Below, one piece after another: positions 1 through 8,893 of a stretch of DNA of 64,000 bases. The first letter of the stretch is position 1, and every line of letters starts with the position of its first letter. A program made the translations under genes and the position numbers. The notes below the pieces were generated by a model. That model was not told where the DNA came from. It made no database searches and worked only from the letters and a program-made list of their open reading frames with translations. Location of the stretch: NCBI RefSeq assembly GCF_006442795.2, contig NZ_CP083957.1:372001-436000 (forward strand), in the 5' to 3' direction. The stretch comes from Mesorhizobium sp. B1-1-8 (GTDB taxonomy: Bacteria; Pseudomonadota; Alphaproteobacteria; Rhizobiales; Rhizobiaceae).

Positions 1-213
1 CTCATCCCGCAACAGCGAATTCGAATGCCTCATCGCGTGCTCGAAAAGCTCCTGCTTGGTTTTGAAGTAATGATGGACGATGCCCTTGGAGGCGCCGGCC
101 CTCTGGGCGACTTTTTCCACGGTCGCTCCGGCCATGCCTTCCTTTTGAAGGACCTCATAGGCCGCGTGGCGCAGTTCGCGTCGACGGATATCACTTATTT
201 TTGTCAGGCTCAT
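1..213 (-). CDS. TetR/AcrR (BetI-like) transcriptional regulator, N-terminal part
   Basis: Only the first 71 codons are in the window; the gene runs off the left edge. The ATG is at 213-211. The visible protein reads MSLTKISDIRRREL and continues into a TetR-type helix-turn-helix containing GATVEKVAQRAGASKGIVHH and then YFKTKQELF, the usual HTH and following helix of BetI-like repressors. The ligand-binding half is missing, so the effector cannot be judged. It is divergent from the LuxR-type gene, with an 83-bp gap holding an inverted repeat. It could act on the nearby monooxygenase/dehydrogenase promoters; that is inference. Confidence 0.8.
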   Translation of the reverse strand, partial: MSLTKISDIRRRELRHAAYEVLQKEGMAGATVEKVAQRAGASKGIVHHYFKTKQELFEHAMRHSNSLLRDE

Positions 214-232
214 TAGCCGACATTGACATATC

Positions 233-258
233 TGGCCAAAGGGATCAAGAATTGGCCA
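233..258. promoter_or_regulatory. Inverted repeat in the TetR/LuxR divergent gap, candidate operator
   Basis: TGGCCAA (233-239) and TTGGCCA (252-258) form a perfect 7-bp inverted repeat with a 12-bp spacer, between two divergently transcribed regulator genes. A TTGACA hexamer sits at 223-228. The position suits a TetR-type operator, but no binding partner can be assigned from sequence alone. Confidence 0.35.
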
Positions 259-296
259 TCCGACCAATTTCCGATCCGATAGGCCAAGGAGGAGAG

Positions 297-1349
297 ATGA
301 ACGTCCATTCTCCAGTAAGCGCAGCGGGATTCGAAGTTCCCTACAGCATGGCCAAACTTGGTTTCTGTGACGCCATCGGTCGCGCGAGCGCGGCAATCGG
401 CGACGAGACGTTTTACGACAGGCTCCTGGAGGTCCTGAGTTCCCTCGTCGACACCGACCTCCTTTCCCTGGTGCGGTATTCGAGCTTTGGCGCTCCCGAC
501 CTGATTATTCCTCGGGAAATTCGCAGCGAAGTTGCAGCGCCTTACGACTCGGGCCTCTACGCTCTTGACCCGTTTCATCACTATTGGCGTGAGGTTGGAG
601 TGCCCGCCGTTTGTTCGCTGCGCAGGCTGGCGCCGACGGATATGTGGAAAAGCCGTTATGCCTTGGAGTTCCTGCGCGCTGCTCGCATAAGCGATGAGAT
701 CGCGGTCTTCCTTCCGCCCATTGGCGGAGCCAGTCCGACCCTCATTGTCGATCGGGCCGAGGGCGAGTTCGCCGCGGCCGAGCTTGACCGCATCGACAAC
801 GTATTCCCTCTCCTGGCGGGGCTGCATAGTGCCCATCTCAAGGCCATAATAAACCATGGCCTGACGGCCGACGCGGCCGAGAAGCCGTTGCGGCTCATTG
901 ACCGCAGCGGCAAGGAACTTGCGGCCAACAACGCGTGGAAGCGATTGGCGGCGCATCCTGTTGCAGGGCTCGCCGAAGCTTTGGCTGACTTGGCCAAACC
1001 CGGCAAAACGCAGGTATCACTTCCCGACGGGCGGCTCGTCGTCAGATCGCCACTGGGGACGGACTTCGGCGCGGCGCCCGGCGGGCTTTGCGACCAGGTC
1101 GAAGTGTCCACCATGCATGCGCCAGCCGGATGCTCCGACGGCTGGCTTGCGGGTCTTACCCATCGGGAGAGACAGATTGTCGAGCTAACGCTCGAAGGCC
1201 ATCCAATCGCCAGCATAGCAAATCGGCTCGGGGTCAAGCGCGGCACCATCAAGAACCATCGGCTGCGCCTCTATCAGAAGCTCGACATAACCACCGAGCG
1301 CGAGCTCTTCCTCTATTATGTGCAGAACTTGCGAGCCGGTGGGTTCTGA
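297..1349 (+). CDS. LuxR-family helix-turn-helix transcriptional regulator
   Basis: A 350-aa protein with a C-terminal LuxR/GerE HTH at about residues 285-345 (LTHRERQIVELTLEGHPIAS, then RLGVKRGTIKNHRLRLYQKL). The N-terminal ~270 residues are not a receiver domain and I cannot assign them to an autoinducer-binding domain with confidence. The start chosen is ATG 297, which has a strong AAGGAGGAG about 4 nt upstream; an in-frame TTG at 201 has no such site and would overlap the divergent TetR gene. It sits beside the monooxygenase/dehydrogenase locus and may regulate it. The stop is 11 bp from the stop of the convergent monooxygenase gene. Confidence 0.85.
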   Translation: MNVHSPVSAAGFEVPYSMAKLGFCDAIGRASAAIGDETFYDRLLEVLSSLVDTDLLSLVRYSSFGAPDLIIPREIRSEVAAPYDSGLYALDPFHHYWREVGVPAVCSLRRLAPTDMWKSRYALEFLRAARISDEIAVFLPPIGGASPTLIVDRAEGEFAAAELDRIDNVFPLLAGLHSAHLKAIINHGLTADAAEKPLRLIDRSGKELAANNAWKRLAAHPVAGLAEALADLAKPGKTQVSLPDGRLVVRSPLGTDFGAAPGGLCDQVEVSTMHAPAGCSDGWLAGLTHRERQIVELTLEGHPIASIANRLGVKRGTIKNHRLRLYQKLDITTERELFLYYVQNLRAGGF

Positions 1350-1359
1350 ATCAGCCTAT

Positions 1360-2754
1360 TCACTCGGCAGCGGAAGAAAACTCAAGCTCGGCAAGTCTTG
1401 GTACAGGCAGCCGGGTTCGTCCGAAGCCAAGGCTGCGCGCACGCTTTCGACCGCGCCGAAGCTCCCTTTCCAGCTCAGCGAAATAGATGTCCTGGTCGAG
1501 CTGCATCGTATGGCGCGCGGAGGCGTAGTAGCGGCTCATGTGCCTTTTCTCATCGGCGACAATGGTGCGTTTCTGCTCGTCCTCGGCTGGCAGCGCGTAT
1601 TCGCCCGCCAGATAGGCCGCGATCCATTTTGCCTGGCGATCAGCAAGCGCGAAGAGAGTGATGCTCGGTTGCGCCAGCGCGATGAAGAACAGGTTGGGGA
1701 TACCTGGTTTAAGCACGCGCTTGAAAAGAGGCAGCCGATTGCTGGGCGCGGAAATGAAGGCCGGGTCGAAGAATGGAAAAGTGACCTTGTAACCGGTGGC
1801 CCAGACGATGATATCGACGTTCTCGCGACGGCCGTCTTCAAAAACCACGCTGTCCCCATCAAGCTTCCTGATACCTGGCCTGATTTCGATATCGCCCGAA
1901 GCGACGAGCGTTGGGAACGTGTCCGACACGGAGACGTGCGCTTCGAAAACGCGGTGGTCCGGCTTCGGCAGGCCAAAGTCTTCCATGTGACCGACGGCGA
2001 AATGGAATATCCGGCGCCCGACCCAGCGCTGTAGCGAAAGCGGCAGCCAGGGGTAGAGCTTGCCCTTGTCGGCTGGCTTGCCGAGAAGGAAGCGAGGAAA
2101 GATGTGGGCGCCACGGCGCGTGCTCACGAATAGCTTCTTGGCAACGTGCCGTGGGCAGAGCTCATTGGCGATGTCCATCGCCGAATTGCCCATCCCTACG
2201 ACGAGCACGCTCTTGCCTCTGAAGTCCACCGGGATGAACGGATCGCGGTAGGAGTGCGAGTGGATCTGCAGCCCGTCGAAGTCCCCCGGATAGGCTGGCT
2301 CCGGCAAACGGCAATCCCAGTGATGCCCGTTGCAGACGAAGAGCGCATCGTACGAATGCACCTGGCCGTTCCTCAAGCGGACCTGCCATATCCCCTGCCC
2401 GTCGCGTTCGGCTTTGATGATCTCGGTGTTGAGCTTCACCTTGTCCGATAGGCCGAAATGCTTGACGTAGGACTCAAGATATTTGAGCACCTGGGTGTGG
2501 TGCAGATAGTGCGGCGTGTCCCGGGGCATAGGGAAATCCGACAGCTGCAGCTGTTCCTTGGACGTATCGATGTGCAGGGAGCGATAGGCGGCCGACTTGC
2601 CATTGGGATTTTCGAATGCCCATTGGCCGCCAATGCGGTCGCTCATTTCGAACCAGTCAAAAGGGATGCCGCGCTCGGCGAGCGCCTTCGCGGTGACAAT
2701 GCCGCTGCAACCGGCTCCGATGATGCAGCACTTGGGCAGCGTGTCAGGCTTCAT
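1360..2754 (-). CDS. Flavin-containing monooxygenase (FMO/BVMO type)
   Basis: A 464-aa cytoplasmic FAD/NADPH monooxygenase. Residues 13-18 are the FAD-binding GAGCSG; the family fingerprint FxGxxxHxxxY is at 159-169 (FDGLQIHSHSY); the NADPH-binding GMGNSA is at about 187-192. These three in order define the class B monooxygenases, which oxygenate N, S or ketone groups of small substrates; the substrate is unknown. ATG 2754 has AGGAG about 8 nt upstream; an in-frame TTG at 2772 is less likely. The gene is divergent from the SDR gene at 3015, and each start is preceded by the same promoter-operator module in mirror orientation, so the two are probably induced together. Confidence 0.88.
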   Translation of the reverse strand: MKPDTLPKCCIIGAGCSGIVTAKALAERGIPFDWFEMSDRIGGQWAFENPNGKSAAYRSLHIDTSKEQLQLSDFPMPRDTPHYLHHTQVLKYLESYVKHFGLSDKVKLNTEIIKAERDGQGIWQVRLRNGQVHSYDALFVCNGHHWDCRLPEPAYPGDFDGLQIHSHSYRDPFIPVDFRGKSVLVVGMGNSAMDIANELCPRHVAKKLFVSTRRGAHIFPRFLLGKPADKGKLYPWLPLSLQRWVGRRIFHFAVGHMEDFGLPKPDHRVFEAHVSVSDTFPTLVASGDIEIRPGIRKLDGDSVVFEDGRRENVDIIVWATGYKVTFPFFDPAFISAPSNRLPLFKRVLKPGIPNLFFIALAQPSITLFALADRQAKWIAAYLAGEYALPAEDEQKRTIVADEKRHMSRYYASARHTMQLDQDIYFAELERELRRGRKRARSLGFGRTRLPVPRLAELEFSSAAE

Positions 2755-2788
2755 TGCATAGGCTCCTGGCAAAGCGATCTTCGATATG

Positions 2789-2984
2789 TGCCGGAACCTA
2801 TTTCACGTGTTATCGCGGCAACAATGGTGCCGACGGTCACCATCAATTGTCGGCGGCAATGCAGGACTGACCTTGTCGCCGTCGACGCGGCCGTTCGCTT
2901 GAAATCCAGGAACCTCTTGATCCCGCCATCATGGTGACCGTCGGCACCATTGTTGGAATGGTTATCGGCCCCTAGGTTCCGGCA
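2789..2984. promoter_or_regulatory. Mirrored promoter-operator pair between monooxygenase and SDR
   Basis: A perfect 25-bp inverted repeat (2819-2843 and 2931-2955) and a perfect 12-bp outer inverted repeat (2789-2800 and 2973-2984, TAGGTTCCGGCA on the outward strand) lie 35 and 31 bp from the two divergent start codons. Each 25-bp arm contains ATGGTG-N8-CACCAT, a dyad, and ends in TTGTTG. The TTGTTG and TAGGTT hexamers are 17 bp apart on the SDR side and 18 bp apart on the monooxygenase side, fitting -35/-10 spacing. I read this as two copies of one repressible or inducible promoter. The regulator is not identified; the TetR at the left edge is the nearest candidate. Confidence 0.7.
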
Positions 2985-3014
2985 TCCACGATTGTTTTTT
3001 GCCGGAGCCTTTCG

Positions 3015-3788
3015 ATGACGCTTGATCCCTCACCTCGCATTACGCGGCCCGAATTTCAGGTGCCTCAGCTCCTGGCCGGACGGCGCGCCATCGTAACCGG
3101 CGCAGCGCGAGGTATCGGAAAGGCGATTGCCGATACGTTCGAGCGGGCCGGCGCGACCGTCGTTCGCCTCGATGTCAAGCCCTCTGATTCAGTCCAGGAG
3201 TGTGATGTCTCCGATGAGGTGTCCGTAGCAAGCGCCTTCTCCGGCGCCGCCAGCGCGGGTCCCATCGACGACGTCGTCCACGCCGCGGCAATTGCTGCTA
3301 TTTCCAGCATCATCGAGATGTCGGTCAGCGATTTTCGCCGCGTAGTCGATGTCAATCTGACTGGCGCTTTCCTGATCGCACGCGAGGCGGCGCGTCACCT
3401 TGGGCGCGGCGGCAATCTCGTCCTTCTTGCGTCGCAGTACGGCCTTAAGGGGTGGCCTCTGTGGGGAGCCTATTGCGCCTCCAAGGCCGGCGTATTGAGG
3501 TTGTCTGACAGTCTCGTGGGCGAACTGGCACCACGTGGCATTCGCGTTAATACGATCTCGCCTGGCAGCGTCGACACAGAGATGGTGGCCGTCACTACAG
3601 CCGAGGTTGCTCGCCAAGAAGGTACCAGCGCCGATGAAATCAGAAGGCAATATGAAGCGGCCATCCCGATGGGCAGATTCGCGAGGCCGGAAGAGATCGC
3701 CTTTGCTGCGGTTACGATCTGCTCCGGACTATTCTCCTACGTCAATGGCTCCAACATTGTCGTCGACGGTGGCGAACTTTCTCGATGA
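3015..3788 (+). CDS. Short-chain dehydrogenase/reductase (classical SDR)
   Basis: A 257-aa NAD(P)-dependent oxidoreductase. The cofactor motif TGAARGIG is at 28-35, the catalytic serine at S140 (LLASQYG), and the YxxxK pair at Y153 and K157 (YCASK). The C-terminus has the usual PxGRFARPEEIA and VNGSNIVVDGG segments of sugar/polyol and hydroxyacid dehydrogenases. ATG 3015 has GGAG about 7 nt upstream. It leads a run of three same-strand genes (SDR, SDR, SMP-30) and is driven by the mirrored promoter shared with the monooxygenase. Substrate unknown; oxidation of an alcohol to a ketone or lactone fits the context. Confidence 0.88.
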   Translation: MTLDPSPRITRPEFQVPQLLAGRRAIVTGAARGIGKAIADTFERAGATVVRLDVKPSDSVQECDVSDEVSVASAFSGAASAGPIDDVVHAAAIAAISSIIEMSVSDFRRVVDVNLTGAFLIAREAARHLGRGGNLVLLASQYGLKGWPLWGAYCASKAGVLRLSDSLVGELAPRGIRVNTISPGSVDTEMVAVTTAEVARQEGTSADEIRRQYEAAIPMGRFARPEEIAFAAVTICSGLFSYVNGSNIVVDGGELSR

Positions 3789-3878
3789 AGACGCGCCAGG
3801 CAGTCTGACGCTCAAGCGGATAAGTCGTCGGCAGGTGGGCCCTGCGAGCGGTAGAGCGAACTAATCACTGGGAGAAGA

Positions 3879-4649
3879 ATGGTTCAGCGCGTCATGATTA
3901 CCGCCGGCGCTTCGGGCATCGGCTTGGCCATCGCGAAGGCCTTCGCGATTAGCGGCGCTAAGGTCAGCATTTGCGACGTCGACGAGCGGGCGCTTGGCGA
4001 AGTTCAGCAGTTGCATCCGCAAATTTTCGCCATGCATGCCGACGTGTCCGATGAGAAGGCAGTCGATCAGTGGTTCGATAAAACCGCAGAAAAACTGGAG
4101 GGCGTCGATACCCTGGTAAATAATGCAGGCGCCAAAGGGCCGACTGGATATGTGGAAGACATCGCGCTCGACGACTGGCGGCAGTGCATCAGCGTTTGTC
4201 TGGATTCCCATTTCCTTTGCGTCAGACGTGCGGCTCACCTGATGAAGGATCAGCGGTCAGGCAGCATCATTAACATCTCTTCGACCGCCGGCCTTCACGG
4301 CTATGGCCTGCGAACTCCCTATGCGGCCGCCAAATGGGCAGTGATTGGCCTCACCAAGTCCCTGGCAATCGAGTTGGGGCCATTTGATGTTCGCGCCAAT
4401 GTCATCTGTCCGGGCTCCGTGGAAGGTCCGCGGATGCAGCGCGTCATACAAGCCGAAGCCGATGGTCGCGGTCTCCCTATTGATGTCGTTGCAAAGGAGT
4501 ACACGCAGTCGCAGTCGATCAAGCGCTTCGTGAGTCCGGAAGAAATCGCCGACATGTGTCTTTTCCTGGCATCGCCTGCGGCCAAGATGGTGACAGGACA
4601 GGCGATTGCCGTCGACGGCCATACCGAGACCTTCCACGTCAGCAACTGA
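3879..4649 (+). CDS. Short-chain dehydrogenase/reductase (second SDR)
   Basis: A 256-aa classical SDR. TAGASGIG at 8-15 binds the cofactor, NNAG at 81-84 is the structural motif, S134/S135 is the catalytic serine region (ISSTAG), and Y148/K152 form YxxxK (YAAAK). The C-terminus ends in VTGQAIAVDGHTET. Its start (ATG 3879) follows GGGAGAAGA. The 90-bp gap to the first SDR shows no terminator, so the genes are probably cotranscribed. It is clearly different in sequence from the first SDR, so the two probably act on successive substrates and are not recent duplicates. Confidence 0.88.
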   Translation: MVQRVMITAGASGIGLAIAKAFAISGAKVSICDVDERALGEVQQLHPQIFAMHADVSDEKAVDQWFDKTAEKLEGVDTLVNNAGAKGPTGYVEDIALDDWRQCISVCLDSHFLCVRRAAHLMKDQRSGSIINISSTAGLHGYGLRTPYAAAKWAVIGLTKSLAIELGPFDVRANVICPGSVEGPRMQRVIQAEADGRGLPIDVVAKEYTQSQSIKRFVSPEEIADMCLFLASPAAKMVTGQAIAVDGHTETFHVSN

Positions 4650-4737
4650 GACTGAGCTGGTCCACGCTGGGCAATCTCCTAGGAGCAGTGGCCTCTGCAG
4701 GGCGCCGCCATCTGAAAAGCTAACTCAAGGAATGAGA

Positions 4738-5628
4738 ATGATGCCGACAGGCAGTTCGGATTGGCAGATCTGCGCTCAAACCCACGACAGATTGGGAGAG
4801 AGCATATTGTGGCATCCGGAAGAGAACGCCCTCTACTGGATCGACTTCTATGGTCCGACCGTCCGCCGCCAAAAATGGGGCAGTGGATTGGTGGAAAGCT
4901 GGAAGATCGAACTGGGCGAAACGATCGGCTCGCTCGTGTTTGTCGATAACGGCCATCTTCTTCTAGCGATCGATCATGGTCTTCATGTCTTTGATCCCGG
5001 CACGCGCTCGACCCGCTTCTTTGCGGACCCCAAAAACGGGGACATGAATCTAGTCTATAATGACAGCAAGGTGGATCGCTCCGGGCGCTACTGGATTGGA
5101 ACTTGCGACGTTTCCGAGACGCACCCCAACGGAGTTTTTTATCGCCTCAATGGGGAAGGCCGTGCCGATATAGCCGATATCGGTTTCGTCATCTGCAACG
5201 GCCCGGCGTTCTCCCCCGATAACGGAACGCTCTACTTCAGCGACACGATAGGGCGACGTATCTTGTCGTATGAGATCGGCCTCGATGGTTCGCTCCGGAA
5301 TCGGCGCATCTTCTTCACATTTTCGATCGACGACGGGATGCCGGACGGCCTTGCTGTCGACAGCGCCGGAAACGTTTGGTGCGCGCTTTACGGTGGAGGC
5401 AAAGTGGTGTGCCTTGACCAGCGAGGGACCCTTCGAAAGTCGCTATATTTACCCGCTGCCCTTGTCACTAGCGTGTGTTTCGGGGGACCGAATCTCAAAA
5501 CCCTCTTTGCCACAACCGGGCGACGCACCGACTGGACAAGCGTGTTTGATCCGGACGACTGCGGGGGTGCCGTGTTCACGCGCCCAGTGGACGTGGCAGG
5601 ACTATCGGAACCGCTTCTCGCCCTGTGA
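4738..5628 (+). CDS. SMP-30/gluconolactonase/LRE family protein
   Basis: A 296-aa single-domain beta-propeller. Family signatures are RLGESILWHPEENALYWIDF near the N-terminus (metal-binding Glu), YNDSKVDRSGRYWIGT in the middle (metal-binding Asn), and GMPDGLAVDSAGNVWCALYG (metal-binding Asp). Members hydrolyse sugar lactones using a divalent metal. Behind two dehydrogenases, a lactone made by SDR oxidation is a sensible substrate. Several starts are possible (ATG 4732, 4738, 4741); AAGG at 4727-4730 favours 4738. It ends 144 bp before the IS3 element. Confidence 0.85.
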   Translation: MMPTGSSDWQICAQTHDRLGESILWHPEENALYWIDFYGPTVRRQKWGSGLVESWKIELGETIGSLVFVDNGHLLLAIDHGLHVFDPGTRSTRFFADPKNGDMNLVYNDSKVDRSGRYWIGTCDVSETHPNGVFYRLNGEGRADIADIGFVICNGPAFSPDNGTLYFSDTIGRRILSYEIGLDGSLRNRRIFFTFSIDDGMPDGLAVDSAGNVWCALYGGGKVVCLDQRGTLRKSLYLPAALVTSVCFGGPNLKTLFATTGRRTDWTSVFDPDDCGGAVFTRPVDVAGLSEPLLAL

Positions 5629-5790
5629 ACTCCGCCACAGTGAAGAACCTCGTGACGAGCACTTGACCGTCATCTCCGTTCGCGCGGCGCGCAACGTGAA
5701 TGTATATGAGATTTCGTCACGATGCAGCATCCCGGTGCCGTTCGCGACATAGGAGTCGTACTTTGGAGATGCTGACCTGCCACTGAATTT

Positions 5791-6723
5791 TCATCCAGTC
5801 GCAATTAGAGCCTCGGCGGTTGGTGATACGTCGTAGAGCGCGGCTTGAGCAACCGGCGAAGACGCGGAGCCGCCAAATAGTGCAGCGGCTTCGCCGGTTG
5901 CGGTGAGTGTCGCGGCGAAGGTCGCCGGCGTTCGATAGCCGAGCGAGGAATGTGGCCGCGTGGTGTTGTAATCTTTGACCCATTCGACGAGAGCGCTGCG
6001 GGCATGGTCGAGGCCGAAGAACAGGCTTTCGTTCAACAGCTCGTCGCGCATGCGGCCGTTGAAGCTTTCGATGTAACCGTTCTGCATGGGCTTGCCCTTC
6101 TCGATGTAATGCCAGTCGACGATGTGGTCCTGCGACCAGGCGAGGATGGCGTTCGAGGTGAACTCGGTGCCGTGGTCGGAGACGATCATGCCGGGCTTGT
6201 CGCGGCGGCCGATCAACTCGGTCAGCTCGCGCGCCACACGGCGGCCGGAGATCGAGGTGTCGGCGATCGCGGCCAGGCATTCGCGCGTCACGTCGTCGAC
6301 GATGTTGAGCACGCGGAAGCGGCGGCCGCAGGCGAACTGGTCGTGCACGAAATCCAGCGACCAGCGTGCATTCGGCTTCGCCTCCACCAGGATCGGCGCC
6401 CGCGTGCCAACGGCCCGCCGCCGTGAACGTCGCTTGCGCACCGTCAGCCCTTCCTCGCGATAGAGTCGGTAGATGCGGTTGATGCTGCCCGACGGCTCGC
6501 TCTCGCGCCTCAACAGGATGAACAGCCGCCGGTAGCCGAAGCGCCGGCGTTCGTTGGCCAGCTCGCGCAGCCGGCCGCGCAGTGCCGTCTCCGGGGGACG
6601 CCGCGACCGGTAGCGGATCATCTTGCGGTCGGCACCGACGATCGAACAGGCCCGCCGCTCCGACAGGCCCATCGCGGCCTGCAGATGCGCGACTGCCTCG
6701 CGCCTGGCGGCGGGCCCTACCAT
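5791..6723 (-). CDS. IS3-family transposase OrfB (DDE integrase domain)
   Basis: A 310-aa transposase subunit. The catalytic DDE residues are visible as SLDFVHDQF (first D), IVSDHGTEF (second D) and [14 protein letters not shown] (E), the normal spacing for an rve-type integrase core. The N-terminal part ([20 protein letters not shown]) is the HTH_21-type segment. Its frame is -1 relative to orfA, and the two overlap by 7 nt at 6717-6723. The active OrfAB fusion is expected by programmed -1 slippage on the A7 run at 6723-6729. No internal stops or frameshifts are seen. Confidence 0.93.
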   Translation of the reverse strand: MVGPAARREAVAHLQAAMGLSERRACSIVGADRKMIRYRSRRPPETALRGRLRELANERRRFGYRRLFILLRRESEPSGSINRIYRLYREEGLTVRKRRSRRRAVGTRAPILVEAKPNARWSLDFVHDQFACGRRFRVLNIVDDVTRECLAAIADTSISGRRVARELTELIGRRDKPGMIVSDHGTEFTSNAILAWSQDHIVDWHYIEKGKPMQNGYIESFNGRMRDELLNESLFFGLDHARSALVEWVKDYNTTRPHSSLGYRTPATFAATLTATGEAAALFGGSASSPVAQAALYDVSPTAEALIATG

Positions 6724-6998
6724 TTTTTTGACAGAAGCTCGCGCAGCGCCGAAGCTTCCAGCATCTGGTCGGCAAGCAGCTTCTTCAGCCTGGCGTTCTC
6801 ATCCTCGAGCGCCTTCAGCCGCTTGGCGTCGGAGACGTCCATGCCGCCGTACTTGGCCTTCCAGTTGTAAAGCGTCGCCTCCGAGATCCCGTGCTTGCGG
6901 GCAAGATCGGCCGTCTTCGCCCCCGCCTCGTGCTCGCGCAGAACCGCGATGATCTGCTCTTCCGTAAACCTGCTTCGCTTCATCAGTCCGTCCTTCAA
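6717..6998 (-). CDS. IS3-family transposase OrfA (HTH protein)
   Basis: A 93-aa DNA-binding subunit starting [20 protein letters not shown]. Residues ~10-50 form the HTH_Tnp_1 domain ([20 protein letters not shown] then [13 protein letters not shown]), followed by a leucine-zipper-like coiled coil ([20 protein letters not shown]). It ends at TAG 6719-6717 just past the A7 slippery run, the standard IS3 layout. The second Met (MKRSRF) could be the real start. An orfA fragment of a related element lies at the far end of the window (63718-63840). Confidence 0.93.
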   Translation of the reverse strand: MKDGLMKRSRFTEEQIIAVLREHEAGAKTADLARKHGISEATLYNWKAKYGGMDVSDAKRLKALEDENARLKKLLADQMLEASALRELLSKKW

Positions 6999-7070
6999 AA
7001 GAGGGCCGGACTCTAATCTCAGCTGGAGGAAATTACCCGTGGCAGGTCAATGCCTATCAGCATGTAGATC

Positions 7071-7826
7071 TCATGTATCGCGAGGGTCGGCCATCATATA
7101 TTGATCGCTTGCCCACGCGTGGCTGGACACGGTGGTCAGCAACCCGTTGTTCATCGCCCAAACTGCAGCTTGAGTACGGTTGCTGACTCGAATCTTTCGA
7201 AGAATCGTCTTCACGTGCACCTTCACCGTCGCGTCGGCGATATGAAACTTACGCGCGATGATTTTATTAGACTTACCTTCAGTTAAGCAAGCGAGAACAC
7301 ATATTTCGCGGGGCGACAGCATCGAGAGCACGCGCTCCTCGTCCTCCGGGATAACGGCATGGTTGCTTGGAGTTTGTTTATGTTCAGGTTCCAAACTTGG
7401 CTTGACAGGTGGTAAAAATGGTAACACTGCCGTGGGCAATATGGATTGCCCAAGCAATACTAATTCAAGAGATTTGATGAAAGTTTCGTAAGCAGTGAAT
7501 TTTGTCAAATAGGCATTTGCACCAGCACGAAAAGCTGAGGCTACATCGTCCAACTGATAGTTATCCGCCAACACTACCACATGGCTATCAGGGCGGCTTG
7601 TCTTTAAATCTGCAATTTGTGCTAATACAGAACTGCCATTTAGGAAGTCGACGTCCATTATAAGCAAGAGCGGCCGGCTTTTCGGCAGTGGCTTGAGAAG
7701 AAGGTCGTGAATAGAATCTGCCGAGAAAGCGACGCGAAACTTTGATGTATCCAGGGTTCGAATAAGGCTCTCTCGGTGTAATCCACTCGGCCCAACAAGC
7801 GTCGTCAAAAAGGACTGTCTTACCAC
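7071..7826 (-). CDS. REC-like/LuxR (NarL-type) transcriptional regulator
   Basis: A 251-aa regulator. The N-terminal ~120 residues have a degenerate receiver fold (LLLIMDVDFLNGSSVLAQI with Asp near the phosphoacceptor place; then VVVLADNYQLDDVASAFRAG and AYLTKF). The C-terminal LuxR HTH is LSPREICVLACLTEGKSNKI followed by TVKVHVKTILRKI. GTG 7826 is chosen because GGGAGG lies 6 nt upstream; GTG 7847 is an alternative. No sensor kinase is adjacent. It resembles the regulator at 31677-32435 in size and HTH sequence; the pair brackets much of the polysaccharide cluster. Base composition is visibly lower in GC than its neighbours. Confidence 0.85.
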   Translation of the reverse strand: MVRQSFLTTLVGPSGLHRESLIRTLDTSKFRVAFSADSIHDLLLKPLPKSRPLLLIMDVDFLNGSSVLAQIADLKTSRPDSHVVVLADNYQLDDVASAFRAGANAYLTKFTAYETFIKSLELVLLGQSILPTAVLPFLPPVKPSLEPEHKQTPSNHAVIPEDEERVLSMLSPREICVLACLTEGKSNKIIARKFHIADATVKVHVKTILRKIRVSNRTQAAVWAMNNGLLTTVSSHAWASDQYMMADPRDT

Positions 7827-7847
7827 CGGTAGCCTCCCTTGGTACAC

Positions 7848-8893
7848 GAATTAATAACTATGACACTTATGAGGTACTCTTGTTTGGCCTCCTTGTGGCT
7901 CCATAAATGGAATTTTTGACCGTGTCAGTTTACGCCGCGAATGCAGAATTCCAAAATACCTCATTAGGAGTAGGTGGCCGGTCCAAGGCTCTCACGGCGT
8001 CCGTCGGGATGCGCATATCACGCAATTAGAACGAGGTGTTGTTTAGTTGACGCAACAAAGGATCGCAAACCGGCGAGCTTTCAATCAAGAACCGTCCGGT
8101 AGTGCTGCTCAGGTCCGGGCGTGACCCAATTGACGGGTCCATAAATCGCGCCTCTGTGGTCAGAGCGATTTCCTGCATGAGCGCCTTTACTGAAAGTACC
8201 CAAAGCGACGGCGCTGGTGTCGCCAACCAGGCTGCGCAGGCGAAATTAAGCTCCGCTGGCTGGCGGTGCGCGAGGTGAAAATGTGCTGCTAACGCAGAAT
8301 GCGTTTGGCACCAACGCTGGCGGCAAGGCGATTCGCGGCTCTCAGGTGGGCGCCGATCGGCAAGCCATCGATTTGCGGCGTCGGTGGCATGGCTGCCGGT
8401 CCGGGCACATAATCGCCGGCCAACAGATTGTCGGTCAGCTGTCCGAATGGCCCGGCGCTCGTCGATAGGCAATCGATCAGCTCGACGCCGAGCAGGTAAT
8501 GATCCGGCTTGAGCATCGCCTTCCGCCTGCCTTGGCGATGTTCGGGGTCAGATCGGCGGCAAGGTGCACCGCCAAATCGGTGTCGGGGCCGTGATCTCCG
8601 AGCTCGAGGTGCCGCCGCCGTCGCCGATCGGGCATGCGATTGCGGCTGCCGGCCGAGGCCGTCTGCACGGCCTTACCCGAATGGTGATGCCGACCATCGG
8701 CTAGATGCAACCGTCAACCGCCTATAGCTATGTGGCCGGCGCGTTGGAACTCGACGACTACGCCCGCCAATGATCTCTTCAAGCCGGCGCATCCGCACTC
8801 GACGGATGAGACAGGCCTGGAAGGGCAGTTTGTTCACTCCTCGTGTTTGGCGACGATAGGCTCTCGCGGGACGTAATTATCCGCATTGCTGCT
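7848..8893. other. Gene-poor stretch with possible gene remnants
   Basis: No intact gene is recognised. The left half (7848-8030) is AT-richer and probably holds the promoter of the regulator at 7826. Two stretches look coding-like but short: 8289-8516 on the minus strand (75 codons, ATG with GGAAGG just upstream) and about 8540-8704 on the plus strand (reading VISELEVPPPSPIGHAIAAA near its end). They match no family I know and overlap no sensible start, so they are probably remnants. Confidence 0.4.

Larger units (their letters stand above)
5773..7049 (-). mobile_element. Complete IS3-family insertion sequence (IS407-like group), 1277 bp
   Basis: Both ends carry imperfect inverted repeats beginning TGACCTGCCAC, with further matches (TTT, TCCAG, ATTAGAG) over about 40 bp. 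The tetranucleotide ATGC flanks the element on both sides (5769-5772 and 7050-7053), a 4-bp target duplication as expected for the IS407 group. It encodes orfA and orfB overlapping at an A7 run. Everything needed for transposition looks intact, and the perfect duplication suggests a fairly recent insertion. It ends 21 bp from the stop of the LuxR-type regulator at 7071, so that gene was not cut. Confidence 0.93.

Noticed and set aside
5717..6775. 352-codon minus-strand frame across the IS3 transposase
   Set aside because: It is a shifted frame of orfB; the DDE motifs are only in the frame 5791-6723.
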